Shown here: in pieces, positions 46,567 to 56,519 of the stretch | Numbering within the stretch: the stretch's first letter is position 1 | Layout: each line of letters starts with the position of its first letter | DNA from: Microthrixaceae bacterium | Lineage (GTDB): Bacteria > Actinomycetota > Acidimicrobiia > Acidimicrobiales > Microtrichaceae | Direction: 5' to 3' | DNA: 64,000 nt | NCBI GenBank assembly: GCA_020637215.1 | Contig: JACJWI010000002.1 | Location: forward strand, 1-64,000 | The notes under the pieces: model-generated | What the model was told of the DNA's origin: nothing | Seen by the model: only the letters and a program-made list of their open reading frames with translations | The model's database searches: none | Program-made: the position numbers and the translations under genes

Positions 46567-49248
46567 ATGGCCGTTCCCCGTTCGCTGATGAGCCCCGACC
46601 CGCGGGCTCGTCCCGCAGCCAGCGTCACCGTCGACCGGGTCCGGGTGACAGTGCTCACCCCGCGGCTGCTCCGCCTGGAGCACGCCGCGGATCGGCAGTT
46701 CGAGGACCGTGGCAGCACCGCAGTGGTCAACCGCCGCTTCACCGTGCCCGACTTCGAGGTCCGCGAACACGCCGGGGGCTTCGTCCTCGACACCGGCGAG
46801 GTGACCCTGACCGTGACCGACGCGTCCCGACCGCTCACCCGCTCGACGACCTCGGCCCGGATCGGCCGCGGTCGACAGTCGGTGACCTGGCGGCCCGGCG
46901 ACCGGGCCCGCACCAACCTGGGCGGCACCGCCCGCACGCTCGACAACTGCCGGGGTCGCGAGGTCCGCGAGCTCGTCGACCTGGATCCCGACGGGGAGCT
47001 GGTGTTCAGCGACTGGACCCGTTGGGACCTGGACCCGGGCCTGCTGTCGCGCGACGGCTGGGTGGTCCTCGACGACTCGACCAGCCCGGTGTTCGATCCC
47101 GACGCCGGTCGACCCGAGCCGGCCCGGGGCCGCGGCTGGCCGACGGCGCGTCCGGAGGGCCGCCGCCAGGACCTGTACCTGTTCGCCCACGGCACCGACC
47201 ACCGCGGCGCGCTGGCCGACGCCGCCGCGCTGATCGGACCGCAGCCGCTGCCGCCCCGCTACGCCTTCGGCTACTGGTACAGCCGCTACTGGGCGTACAC
47301 CGACCGGGACCTGCTCGACATCGCCGAGCGGTTCGACACGATGGACGTGCCCGTCGACGTGATGGTCATCGACATGGACTGGCACCTCCCGGGTTGGACC
47401 GGCTACTCGTGGGACCGGCGCTACTTCCCCGACCCGACCGACACCCTGGAGCGGCTGCATCGGAGAGGCCTGCGGGTCACGTTGAACGTGCACCCGGCCG
47501 ATGGGGTCGGGCCGCACGAGGACCGCTACCCCGAGGTGGCACGGGCGGTCGGGGTCGATCCCGCCTCCGGTGAGCGGATCCCGTTCGCGGTGACCGACCC
47601 CGGGTTCATCGAGGCGTACTTCCGGTTCCTGCACCATCCCGAGGAGGACCGGGGAGTCGACTTCTGGTGGATGGACTGGCAGCAGGGCACCACCTCGGCG
47701 GTGGAGGGGCTCGACCCCCTGCCGTGGCTGAACGAGCTGCACTGGAACGACCAGCAGTCCCGCCGGCCCGACCGGCGGCCGCTCGTGTTCAGCCGGTGGG
47801 GCGGGATGGGTGGCGGCCGCTACCCGATCGGCTTCTCCGGTGACACGTGGTCGACCTGGGACTCGCTCGCCCTGCAGCCGTGGTTCACCGCGACCGCCGC
47901 GAACGTCGGGTACGGCTTCTGGAGCCACGACATCGGTGGTCACACCGGCGAGCCGCCCAGTCCCGAGCTGTACACCCGCTGGATGCAGTTCGGGGCGTTC
48001 TCGCCCGTGTTGCGCACCCACGCCACCAAGGACCCGGCCCAGGACCGTCGCTTCTGGGAGTTCGCCGATCCGCACCGGTCGGTGATGATCCGAGCCGTGC
48101 ACCGCCGCTACGAGCTGGTCCCGTACCTGTACGGGCAGTGCCGACGGGCGGTCGACACCGGCGTGTCGGCGCTTCGTCCGATGTACCACGACCACCCCGA
48201 CCGGGACGCCGCCTACGTCGCCGACGGCCAGTACCTCCTCGGCGACGACCTGGTGGTGGCGCCGGTGGTCACACCTCTCGACGACGACCGGATGGCGCCG
48301 ATCCGGGTGTGGCTCCCCCGGGGTCGTTGGTACGACACGGCACTCGGCGAGACCGTCACGGTCCGGCGGGCCGACGGCGAGTGGTTCGAGCGCCGCTACC
48401 TGCTCGACGAGGTGCCGGTGTTCGCCGCGGCGGGGGCGGTGATCGCCGGCCAGCGCGACGCCCAGCGGCTCGACGCCCCCTGCTATCCGCACCCGGTCAT
48501 CACCGCCTATCCCGGCGGCGACGGCGACGGCGAGCTCTACGAGGACGACGGGGTCTCGCCCGACTACCTGCGGGGCGACTCGGTGACGGTGCGGCTGCGC
48601 CAACGGGTCACCGACCGGGCCCGCTCGGTGCGGATCGGTCCGGCCCGTGGCGACTACGCCGGCTGGGAGCGGCACCGGCCGATCGAGGTGCGCATCGTGG
48701 CCGAGGCGGTCCCACGGTCGGTCGAGGTCGACGGTCGCGCGTTGCCGATGGCCACTGCTCCGGACGGCACCGGGATCCGGGCCGGCCGGGGCTACTGGTA
48801 CCACGACACCGCCGCGGCCTCGGTCGTGGTGCGGATGCCGCGGATCGACCTGCGGGCCACGACGACGGTGCGGTTGGTGCGGGACCGGGACCGGCCCCGT
48901 TCGATCGATCGGATGCTCGACGGGTACCCGGGTCTGGCCCGCCGCCTCGATGCGGTGGCCGAGCGGGTCGGCGAGGTGTCCGCCGGCTACGAGCTGCACC
49001 CCGAGGAGCGACTGGCGGTCGACCTGGCCCAGGCCGCATCGAGGGTCACTCGTGACCCGACGACGCTGGGCGCCGAGGTCCGTCGGGCTCGGTCCTCGTT
49101 GGGCCACCTCGAGACGGTGCTCGCCGAGTTCCAGACGGCGTGGGGCCGGGCGATCGCCCTGCCGTTCCCGGAGCAGCGGATCCAGGCGGTCGCCGTCGTC
49201 GCCGAGGCTCGGGCGATCCTCGCCACGACCCGTTCCCAGTTCGGCTGA
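46567..49248 (+). CDS. GH31-family alpha-glucosidase-like enzyme
   Basis: 893 residues. Catalytic domain begins at RYAFGYWYSRYWAYTDRDLLDIAERF (about 235). Nucleophile Asp lies in FWWMDWQQG (about 369) and acid/base Asp in FSGDTWSTW (about 425); WSHDIGGH and THATKDP are the remaining signatures. No signal peptide, so cytoplasmic. An extra helical C-terminal region (about 790-893) exceeds the usual length. Ends 10 bp before the large palindrome. Confidence 0.92.
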   Translation: MAVPRSLMSPDPRARPAASVTVDRVRVTVLTPRLLRLEHAADRQFEDRGSTAVVNRRFTVPDFEVREHAGGFVLDTGEVTLTVTDASRPLTRSTTSARIGRGRQSVTWRPGDRARTNLGGTARTLDNCRGREVRELVDLDPDGELVFSDWTRWDLDPGLLSRDGWVVLDDSTSPVFDPDAGRPEPARGRGWPTARPEGRRQDLYLFAHGTDHRGALADAAALIGPQPLPPRYAFGYWYSRYWAYTDRDLLDIAERFDTMDVPVDVMVIDMDWHLPGWTGYSWDRRYFPDPTDTLERLHRRGLRVTLNVHPADGVGPHEDRYPEVARAVGVDPASGERIPFAVTDPGFIEAYFRFLHHPEEDRGVDFWWMDWQQGTTSAVEGLDPLPWLNELHWNDQQSRRPDRRPLVFSRWGGMGGGRYPIGFSGDTWSTWDSLALQPWFTATAANVGYGFWSHDIGGHTGEPPSPELYTRWMQFGAFSPVLRTHATKDPAQDRRFWEFADPHRSVMIRAVHRRYELVPYLYGQCRRAVDTGVSALRPMYHDHPDRDAAYVADGQYLLGDDLVVAPVVTPLDDDRMAPIRVWLPRGRWYDTALGETVTVRRADGEWFERRYLLDEVPVFAAAGAVIAGQRDAQRLDAPCYPHPVITAYPGGDGDGELYEDDGVSPDYLRGDSVTVRLRQRVTDRARSVRIGPARGDYAGWERHRPIEVRIVAEAVPRSVEVDGRALPMATAPDGTGIRAGRGYWYHDTAAASVVVRMPRIDLRATTTVRLVRDRDRPRSIDRMLDGYPGLARRLDAVAERVGEVSAGYELHPEERLAVDLAQAASRVTRDPTTLGAEVRRARSSLGHLETVLAEFQTAWGRAIALPFPEQRIQAVAVVAEARAILATTRSQFG

Positions 49249-49253
49249 CCCCA

Positions 49254-49311
49254 CCCTGCTTTGTCCCGCACAGGCGCGGTGATCACCGCGCCTGTGCGGG
49301 ACAAAGCGGGG
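49254..49311. terminator. 48-bp perfect palindrome (longer with mismatches)
   Basis: 49259-49282 (CTTTGTCCCGCACAGG...GGTGA) is the exact inverse of 49283-49306, centred on GTGATCAC with no loop. Pairing continues outward to 49254/49311 with one G-T. It follows the GH31 stop by 10 bp and could terminate transcription or form a cruciform. A 41/48-identical but unpaired relative lies at 62150-62197. Confidence 0.75.
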
Positions 49312-49397
49312 TGTGACGCCAATCACCGGGCGGGTCGTTGCCGAACGCGACCGGGCCGCCCATCGTGGATGGGGACGACCCCCGCACGGAGGTGCCC

Positions 49398-49508
49398 ATG
49401 GGCCGACCACTCTCCACCGACACCTGGCGCGACGCTCCCCGCGACCGCGTGCGGGTTCTCGTCGAGTGCCCGCCGGAGAACACCCCCGACCTCGTGTTCT
49501 GCGTCTGA
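49398..49508 (+). pseudogene. 5' fragment of an IS-disrupted gene
   Basis: ATG 49398 with GGAGG (49388-49392) 5 nt upstream starts a 36-codon frame: RVRVLVECPPENTPDLVF is typical of the first strand of a small alpha/beta protein. It hits TGA at 49506-49508, 27 bp before the IS end. The other frame (ASEIAAEGPTR) reads on to the IS. The fragment at 50974-51400 may be the rest. Confidence 0.45.
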
Positions 49509-49579
49509 GATCGCCGCGGAGGGTCCGACCCGAAATGAACCAAGCCTGGTTGTCTCCTCGTTGACGAGAGGAGCATCAG

Positions 49580-49903
49580 ATGACGACCAGCAGCGGGCGT
49601 CGGAGGCCGACGAAGTTGTCGCCGGAGAAGAAGTGGGAGATCTTCTTGGCGGTCACCGCCGGGGACATCACCCAAGCCGACGCGGCACGCAAGCACGCGG
49701 TGGATGTGTCGACGGTGATCGGCATCCGACGCACGGTGAAGGACGCTGCGCTCGCCGCGCTGGCCCGCAAGCCGGGTCGTCCCGCGAGCGAACGGAACTG
49801 GGAGCTCGAAGCAGCCCGCGCCGAGATCGCCCAGCTGACCGAAGCAATCAAGTCCCAGGCGATCGAGCTGGCGGTCGTCCGGGGAAAATCGGGTTGGGAC
49901 TGA
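49580..49903 (+). CDS. IS3-family transposase, OrfA
   Basis: 107 residues. HTH region WEIFLAVTAGDITQADAARKHAVDVSTVIGIRRTV binds the terminal repeats; a leucine-zipper-like tail (LEAARAEIAQLTEAIKSQAIEL) follows. The stop comes 5 codons after a slippery GGGGAAAA (49881-49888), where -1 frameshifting enters OrfB. Confidence 0.88.
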   Translation: MTTSSGRRRPTKLSPEKKWEIFLAVTAGDITQADAARKHAVDVSTVIGIRRTVKDAALAALARKPGRPASERNWELEAARAEIAQLTEAIKSQAIELAVVRGKSGWD

Positions 49904-50961
49904 ACGGACCGGTCCCGGCGCGGGTCCCCGCCGAGGTGAAGGAACTGGTCCTCAAGACCGTCGACGACGCAGTAGCGGCGGGGTTCTCGCACCGGTGGGC
50001 GTGCTCGCTGTGGCAGGTGTCTGACGACCGGGTGCACCGTTGGCGGGCCCGCCGTCGGGATGTCGGCACCCTCGAGGACCTCGCCCCGGGCGGCACCGCC
50101 GTTCACGCTCTGCTGCCCGCCGAGGTGGACGCGATCATGGCGATCGCCGAGCAGTGGGGGCCGGTCGACCGGTCCCACCGCAAGCTCGCCCACCGCGGTT
50201 CCTACGTCGGTCAGGTATGGGTGTCGCCCTCGACGTTCCGGCGTGTTCTCGCAGCCCAGGGCCTGGTTCTGCCCCAGTTGCCGGCGATGCCACGCCGGGA
50301 CAAGACGCCGTGGCCCGACTGGCTGGTGTGGGAACCGAACCGGATCTGGATCTGGGACGTCACCCACTTCAGTCGGTCGCGGCGCTGCGTGTTCGCAGTC
50401 ATCGACATGGTCAGCCGCTACTGGATCGCCACGCTCGTGTCGCCCGAGGAGACCTCCACCCAGGTCCGGGTCGTGTTCGACCAAGCGCTCGTCGACCAGG
50501 GCCTCGACGAACTGCTCACCGATGACCGCCTCGACCTCGACACCGATGACCCGGCCCGGCCGATCCTGCTAGCGGTGTCCGACAACGGTCCGGCCATGAC
50601 CTCAGTTGACACCCGCGCCTACATGGCCATGATGGCCATCGCCCAACACCACGGCCGGCCCCACACGCCCACCGACCAGGCCTGGATCGAGACGTTCTTC
50701 GGGCACATCAAGCACGAATGGCCCCACCTGCTCGACATCACCGATCCTGCCCTGCTCGAAACCGAACTCGACCGCATCCGCATCGACTACAACACGGTCA
50801 GGTTGCACGAAGCGATCGGCTACGTCACCCCACACGACGAACACCACGGCCAAGGAGAAGCCATCCGCGAGGCCCGCCGGCAAGGCCTCACCCGAGCCCG
50901 CCAGACCAGGCTCGAGCACAACCGCCGGACCACCACCAACAAGCCCGAGGAGACACCATGA
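49885..50961 (+). CDS. IS3-family transposase, OrfB catalytic part (made by -1 frameshift)
   Basis: 359 codons in the -1 frame relative to OrfA, joined at A-AAA (49885-49888). The rve core is complete: DDE triad Asp in IWIWDVTHFS, Asp in AVSDNGPA, Glu in QAWIETFFGHIKHEW. No good start of its own exists near the junction, so it is expected only as OrfAB fusion (49580-50961). Ends in the right inverted repeat, at the A of ATGACT. Confidence 0.88.
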   Translation, partial: KIGLGLNGPVPARVPAEVKELVLKTVDDAVAAGFSHRWACSLWQVSDDRVHRWRARRRDVGTLEDLAPGGTAVHALLPAEVDAIMAIAEQWGPVDRSHRKLAHRGSYVGQVWVSPSTFRRVLAAQGLVLPQLPAMPRRDKTPWPDWLVWEPNRIWIWDVTHFSRSRRCVFAVIDMVSRYWIATLVSPEETSTQVRVVFDQALVDQGLDELLTDDRLDLDTDDPARPILLAVSDNGPAMTSVDTRAYMAMMAIAQHHGRPHTPTDQAWIETFFGHIKHEWPHLLDITDPALLETELDRIRIDYNTVRLHEAIGYVTPHDEHHGQGEAIREARRQGLTRARQTRLEHNRRTTTNKPEETP

Positions 50962-50973
50962 CTTGGTTCATTT

Positions 50974-51400
50974 CCAAGCCGACCTCCGCGGAAGACTCAG
51001 ACACACCTCACTCGTCGCCGAGGTCCTGCGCCGGGAGGGCTACGAGGTCCGTGTCTGCGAGGGACCCGTACCGCACCACGCCTGCCCGCTGGTCGCGACC
51101 GGAGCGTGCAACCTGGTGGCGGGTGCCGATGTGGTGGTGAACCTTTTCGGGTCGACCGATCCCGTCAGACGGGAGGTGCTGGGGGCGATCACCGACGAGC
51201 GCCGGCCACCGGCCGTGATCACCGAGATGACGAACCCGGAACTGGAACGCCGCACCGAGTCCGACAGCTGGTGGTTCGACCGGGACCGGGTCCACATCGT
51301 CGAGACGCCGGTGACCGCGGCGACCCTGATCGAGGCGGTCGAGACCGCCCTGCGACTGCGCAGCAAGGAACCCCCGGTCTCGTGCAGCGGGGTCGGCTGA
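50974..51400 (+). pseudogene. 3' part of an IS-disrupted gene
   Basis: The frame emerging from the IS reads ADLRGRLRHTSLVAEVLRREGYEVRVCEGP then ACPLVATGACNLVAGADVVVNLF and ends TLIEAVETALRLRS. The pattern (helix, strand, Cys pairs, ADVVV) resembles a receiver-like domain. There is no start outside the IS. With the fragment at 49398 it could form one protein of about 170 residues. Confidence 0.5.
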
Positions 51401-51542
51401 GAGACCTCGGATGGTGGGCTGCCGGCACCGGACCCGTTGCCGGTGTCAGTGCATCGCCCTACCCTGACCTCGACGACAGCGTCACCGACTTCCCCCGTCG
51501 AGAGCGCCGACCCACGTCGGGCGCCCGGACCGAGGAAGCCAG

Positions 51543-52172
51543 ATGGCCCTGACCGAACGAAACCGATCCGCCCTGTACCAGGGGCTGACCACCGTCATCG
51601 ACGAGGAGGCCGTGGAGGAGATGCTCTCGTACTTCCCGGCACGCGACGTCGAGGAACCCGCCACCAAGGAGTTCCTCCGCGCCGAGACGGCCCTGCTCCG
51701 CACCGAGCTCAAGGACGACATGACCGTGCTCCGAACCGAGCTCAAGGACGAGATGGCGGTCCTCCGCATCGAGTTCAAGGACGAGATGGCGGTCCTCCGC
51801 ACCGAGCTCAAAGACGAGACGGCCGTCCTCCGCACCGAGCTCAAAGACGAGATGGCGGTCCTCCGCACCGAACTCAAAGACGAGACGGCCCTGCTCCGAA
51901 CCGAACTCAAAGACGAGACGGCTCTGCTCCGAACCGAGCTCAAGGACGAGACTGCCCTGCTCCGAACCGAACTCAAAGACGAGACGGCCCTGCTCCGAAC
52001 CGAGCTCAAGGACGACATGGCCGTGCTCCGCACCGAGATGGCGGCGATGGAGTTGCGGATCGACGACCGCATGGACGAGCGGTTCCGGTCCATGTACGGC
52101 CTGACGATCGGGACGAACGTGGCCACCGTCGTCGCCGTGGCGATGGTGATCTTCGCCGCCCTCCGCCTCTGA
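51543..52172 (+). CDS. Hendecad-repeat coiled-coil membrane protein (DUF1640-like)
   Basis: 209 residues. Residues about 50-160 are ten or eleven 11-residue repeats of consensus (A/T)(V/L)LRTELKDE(M/T), predicting a right-handed coiled coil with alternating charge. A helical N-terminus (TTVIDEEAVEEMLSYF) precedes; a C-terminal transmembrane helix (GLTIGTNVATVVAVAMVIFAALRL) anchors it. Resembles DUF1640/CCDC90-like proteins. Start ATG 51543. Confidence 0.8.
   Translation: MALTERNRSALYQGLTTVIDEEAVEEMLSYFPARDVEEPATKEFLRAETALLRTELKDDMTVLRTELKDEMAVLRIEFKDEMAVLRTELKDETAVLRTELKDEMAVLRTELKDETALLRTELKDETALLRTELKDETALLRTELKDETALLRTELKDDMAVLRTEMAAMELRIDDRMDERFRSMYGLTIGTNVATVVAVAMVIFAALRL
51693..52022 (+). 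repeat. Ten tandem 33-bp coding repeats
   Basis: Near-identical 33-bp units (CTCCGAACCGAGCTCAAGGA core) encode the hendecad repeats. The sequence is very uniform, suggesting recent expansion; the copy number may vary between strains or be mis-assembled. Confidence 0.85.
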
Positions 52173-52216
52173 GCGTCCGACGTCGGGGTCCGAGCACCCA
52201 AACAACCAGACACACA

Positions 52217-52240
52217 AACAATCAGTCTTGACTGTTTGTT
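52217..52240. promoter_or_regulatory. TetR-type operator
   Basis: AACAATCAGTC-TT-GACTGTTTGTT is inverted with one mismatch in 11 positions per half. It lies 23 bp before the TetR GTG 52263, hence probably autoregulatory and controlling the operon to 62135. Confidence 0.7.
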
Positions 52241-52262
52241 GGATCCATCGGAAGATCGACGG

Positions 52263-52877
52263 GTGACCGTGACCCGGGTGCCCCAGGAGGAGCGCAGCCG
52301 GGTCATGCGCGAACGGCTGCTCGACGCCGCGGTGGAATGCCTCATCGAGTGCGGCTACTCCGGCACATCGACCACTCTGGTGTCCGAGCGTGCCGGGGTC
52401 TCCCGCGGCGCGCAGCTGCACCACTTCCCCTCCCGGGCCGACCTGCTGGTGGCCGCGGTGGAGCACGTCGCCCAGGCCCGCGGCGACGACCTGGTCGACG
52501 CGGCCCGGCGGGTAGCTCCCGGCGACCGCCGCAAGGTGCTTCGCATGCTGGCGGACCACGTCACCTCCCCGGTGTTCGACGCCGCGCTGGAGCTGTGGGT
52601 CGCCGCACGCACCGACCCCGAGCTGCTCGCCGCCGTCGCTCCCCTCGAGCGCCGGATCGGACGTCAGACCCACCAGCTGGCGGTCGCCGCGCTGGACGCC
52701 GACGAGTCGGTCCCGGGCACTCGCGAGCTGATCGAGGCCACCCTCGACATGATCCGCGGGTTGGGGCTGGCCAAGGCGCTGAGCGACGACACACGGCGAC
52801 GCAACCGCGTGCTGGACCGCTGGGCCGGCGTCCTCGACCGCGAGCTCGGCCCGACCACCGAACCGGAGCAGCCATGA
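52263..52877 (+). CDS. TetR-family repressor of the acyl-CoA operon
   Basis: 204 residues. DNA-binding head: [47 protein letters not shown] (about 14-60), with recognition helix SRGAQLHH. C-terminal ligand domain about 65-200. Expected inducer is a pathway acyl-CoA. GTG 52263 starts the gene; overlaps the next by ATGA. The operator is at 52217-52240. Confidence 0.9.
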   Translation: MTVTRVPQEERSRVMRERLLDAAVECLIECGYSGTSTTLVSERAGVSRGAQLHHFPSRADLLVAAVEHVAQARGDDLVDAARRVAPGDRRKVLRMLADHVTSPVFDAALELWVAARTDPELLAAVAPLERRIGRQTHQLAVAALDADESVPGTRELIEATLDMIRGLGLAKALSDDTRRRNRVLDRWAGVLDRELGPTTEPEQP

Positions 52878-53667
52878 GCGTTCTCGACGACGTCCTCGAC
52901 GACCTGACCGCCGAAGGAGACCAGCTCGAGAGCTGGGTCACGCCGCTGAGCGACGAGCAGTGGCGGACCCCGACGCCCGCGGCCGGCTGGGACGTCGCCA
53001 CCACCATCGCCCACCTGGCATGGACCGACGAGGTGGTCGTGGTCGCCGCCACCGACCCCACCGGCTGGGAGCAGCTGATCCTGGAGGCGATGGGCGACCC
53101 CGAGGGGTTCGTCGACGCCACCGCGGCCGCGGCGGCCACCGCCCCCGCCGTCGATCTGCTCGATCGGTGGCGCACCGCCCGACGCCGCCTGCCCGACGTG
53201 CTGCGCTCCACCCGGAGGGCGAGAAGGTCCCGTGGTTCGGGCCGCCGATGTCACCGGCGTCGATGGCGACTGCCCGGTTCATGGAGACCTGGGCCCACGG
53301 CCTGGACGTCGCCGACGCCCTGGGCGTAACCGCCGAGCCCACCGACCGCATCCGCCACGTCGCCCACCTGGGGGTGCGCACCCGTGACTTCGCCTACGCC
53401 ACCCACTCGATGGACCCTCCGGCCGAGGCGTTCCGCGTCGAGCTGCGCGCACCGTCGGGCGAGACCTGGACGTGGGGACCCGACGACGCCGTGCAGTCGG
53501 TGACGGGTCCGGCCTATGACTTCTGCCTACTGGTCACCCACCGCCGCCACCGCGACGACCTGGACCTGGTCGCCACCGGAGCGGACGCCGACCGGTGGCT
53601 CGACATCGCCCAGGCGTTCGCCGGCCCGCCCGGCACGGGACGCACGCCGACAAGCGGGGCGACGTGA
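52874..53667 (+). pseudogene. TIGR03084-type mycothiol-dependent-like protein, frameshifted
   Basis: From ATG 52874: [38 protein letters not shown] is the DinB/MDMPI metal-binding bundle with His. Near 53205-53215, after LRSTR, the frame changes; the conserved continuation ([28 protein letters not shown]) is in the second frame to 53667. One inserted base would restore about 264 residues. Either an error or decay. Confidence 0.75.
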
Positions 53668-54993
53668 TGAGCGACAACACGCACGGCGCGGACGGCTCGG
53701 CTACCGAACCGTTGATCGTCGCCAACTGCTCCGGGTTCTACGGCGACCGCCTGTCGGCCATGCGCGAGATGCTCGACGGCGGACCGATCGACGTGATCAC
53801 CGGCGACTACCTGGCCGAGCTCACCATGCTGATCCTGGGCAGGACCAGCTGCGCGACCGTCGCTCGGCTACGCCCGCACGTTCGTCACCCAGATCGAGCA
53901 GTGCCTGGGCACGCGCTCGCGCGGGTGCGCATCGTGTCCAACGCCGGCGGCCTCAACCGATCGGCCTGGCCGAGCGCATCCGCAGGCGGCCGCCGGGCTG
54001 GGCCTGTCGCCGACGATCGGCGTCGTCGACGGCGACGACCTGGCCCCCCGCGCCGGCGAGCTCGGCTTCGAGGGTGCGCTGACCGCGAACGCCTACCTGG
54101 GCGGCTTCGGCATCGCCCGGGCACTCGCCGCGGGAGCCGATGTGGTGGTCACCGGCCGGGTGACCGACGCGTCGGTCGTGGTCGGCCCTGGCATCTGGCG
54201 CTTCGGGTGGGGCCCGGACGACCACGACGCGCTCGCCGGCGCGGTCGCCGCGGGTCACGTCATCGAGTGCGGCACCCACGCGACCGGCGGCAACTTCTCG
54301 GGGTTCATGGACCTGCCCCGCGACGCCCGGCCGCTCGGGTTCCCGATCGCCGAGCTGCACGCCGACGGATCCAGCGTCATCACCAAGCACCCCGGCACCG
54401 GAGGCACGGTCACGATCGACACCGTCACCGCGCAGCTCATGTACGAGATCCAGGGTCCGGTCTACGACAACCCCGACGTGCGCACCGACCTCCGCAGCAT
54501 CGAGCTGTCCGGCGACGGCCGGGACCGGGTGCGCATCTCCGGGGTCACCGGCTCGGCACCGCCGGAGCAGCTCAAGGTCGCCACCAACACCCTGGGCGGC
54601 CACCGCAACCAGATGGAGTTCGTGCTCGTCGGCCTGGACCTCGACGCCAAGGAGGCGTGGCTGCGCGAGCAGATGGACGCGGCGCTCGCCGACCGTCGCC
54701 CCGCCGAGGTCGTCTGGACCCGCGGGCCTGACCCCGCCGCCGACGCGGACACCGAGGAGGGCGCCGCCCGGCGGGTGCGTTGCGTGGTCAAGGACCCCTC
54801 CGCCGAGGTGGTCGGCAAGGCGTTCACCGCCGCGGGGGTCGAGCTGGCGCTGGCGTCGTACCCGGGGTTCACACTCACCGCGCCGCCCGGCAAGCCGTCG
54901 CCGTTCGGGGTGTACCGACCCGCCTACGTCGACCGGAACCAGGTGCACGAACGGGTGCTCGTCGACGGCGTCGAGATCGGAGAGGCCTCATGA
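53667..54993 (+). pseudogene. AtuA-type (DUF1446) protein with several frameshifts
   Basis: First frame reads IVANCSGFYGDRLSAMREML then ITGDYLAELTMLILG. Between about 53845 and 53995 conserved pieces (GYARTFVTQIEQCLG, VRIVSNAGGLN, GLAERIR, AGLGLSPTIGVVDGDDL) occur in changing frames: at least four indels in 150 bp. From about 53995 the frame is clean to TGA 54993 (VVVTGRVTDAS, GHVIECGTHATGGNFSGF). AtuA proteins are needed for acyclic terpene degradation, role unclear. Confidence 0.8.
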
Positions 54994-55373
54994 GCACCAG
55001 CCGCGTACCGCTGGGCACGTTCGTGCACGCCCGCTCCGGCGACAAGGGCGGCAACGCCAACATCGGACTGTGGGTGCGTCAGGACCCGACCGGCTCCGAG
55101 GACCCGGAGCGCCGATCGGCCCGCATCGACTGGCTCCTCGGCTTCGTCACCACCGAACGGGTCCGCGAGCTGCTGCCCGAGACGGCCCAGCTCTCCGTCG
55201 TGGTGCACCCGCTGGCCAACCTGGGCGGCGTGAACGTCATCGTCGAAGGGCTGCTCGGCGACGGCGTCGCAGCGTCGACCCGCTTCGACCCCCAGGCCAA
55301 GGCGCTCGGCGAGTGGATCCGCTCCCGACTGGTCGACGTGCCCGACGAGCTGCTCGACCCCACTCCGTCATGA
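54990..55373 (+). CDS. AtuA-like C-terminal domain protein
   Basis: 127 residues. VPLGTFVHARSGDKGGNANIGLWVR is the start of the ferredoxin-fold domain that is the C-terminal part of AtuA in many species, here a separate gene coupled by ATGA. Probably forms a complex with the preceding protein. Confidence 0.85.
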   Translation: MSTSRVPLGTFVHARSGDKGGNANIGLWVRQDPTGSEDPERRSARIDWLLGFVTTERVRELLPETAQLSVVVHPLANLGGVNVIVEGLLGDGVAASTRFDPQAKALGEWIRSRLVDVPDELLDPTPS

Positions 55374-55383
55374 GGAGCATCCC

Positions 55384-56519
55384 GTGCAGATGACCGACGA
55401 GCAGCTCGCGCTGCGCGACAGCGCCCGCCGCTTCACCGAGAACGAGATCCTCCCCCACCTCGACGAGTGGGAGGAGACAGGCGAGCTGCCCCGCTCGCTG
55501 CACCGCGCCACCGCGGCTGCGGGCCTGCTGGCGGTCGGCTACCCCGAAGCGGTCGGCGGCGACGGTGGCGACCTCCTCGACGCCTGCGCCCTGCAGGAGG
55601 GCTTCATGGAGGCCGGCGCGTCCGGCGGGCTGATGGCGTCGCTGTTCACCCACGGCATCGCGCTGCCCCACATGATCGCCCACGGCTCCCCACAGCTGAT
55701 CGACCGCTACGTCCGCCCGACACTCGCCGGCGAGATGATCGGCTCGCTGGCGGTCACCGAACCCGGAGGCGGTTCCGACGTCGCGGGAATCACCACGAAG
55801 GCAGTGCGCGACGGCGACCGCTACATCGTCAACGGTGCCAAGACGTTCATCACCTCGGGGGTTCGTGCGGACTTCGTGACCACCGCGGTGCGCACCGGCG
55901 GACCGGGCCACGGCGGCATCTCGATCCTGGTCGTCGACACCGACACCCCCGGCTTCACCGTCACCCGGGCGTTGCGCAAGATGGGCTGGCACTGCTCGGA
56001 CACCGCCGAGCTGTCCTACGTCGACGTCGAGGTGCCGGCCGACAACCTCGTCGGAGAAGAGGGCCGGGGATTCGTCTACATCGCCGAGCAGTTCGTGGTG
56101 GAGCGGATCTTCCTGGCGCTCATGGGCTACGGCCACGCGGCGCGGGCGCTCGCCCTCGCCGCGCAGTACTGCCAGGACCGGGTCACCTTCGGCAAGCCCC
56201 TGGTGGCCAACCAGGTCGTGCGGGCCAAGCTCGTCGAGATGCACCGCCAGGTCGCCGTCGCCCGCACCTACACCCTCGAGGTCGCCCGCCGTCACGTCGC
56301 CGGTGAGACCGTGATCGCCGAGGCGTGCCTGGCCAAGCAGACCGCCGTCGACGCCGCGGTCGCCGTCACCAACGACGCGGTGCAGCTGTTCGGCGGCGCC
56401 GGCTACATGCACGGCACCGAGGTCGAACGCCACTACCGCGACGCCCGCATCCTGCCCATCGGAGGAGGATCCACCGAAGTGCTGACCGATCTCGCCGCCC
56501 GACTGCTGGGGTACTCGAC

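Larger units (their letters stand above)
49536..50970 (+). mobile_element. Complete IS3-type insertion sequence
   Basis: 1435 bp with TG...CA ends. The terminal inverted repeats AAATGAACCAAGCC... (49533-49559) and its counterpart (50947-50973) agree at 23 of 27 positions. Two overlapping frames encode the transposase. Flanks are AAA on the left and TTT on the right: no 3-4 bp target duplication is visible, so one side may be rearranged or the boundary may be longer. Confidence 0.85.

Noticed and set aside
46030..49410. Very long open frame on the minus strand opposite the GH31 gene
   Set aside because: It mirrors the GC-rich third-position pattern of GH31 and its translation has no family pattern; only its VOC-encoding end (46030-46449) is real.
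49881..49903. IS transposase frameshift as a sign of a dead element
   Set aside because: The -1 shift at GGGGAAAA is the normal programmed signal of IS3-type elements, and the DDE residues are intact.
51693..52022. Possible CRISPR array (regular repeats)
   Set aside because: Units are contiguous 33-bp coding repeats without spacers, in frame with a coiled coil.
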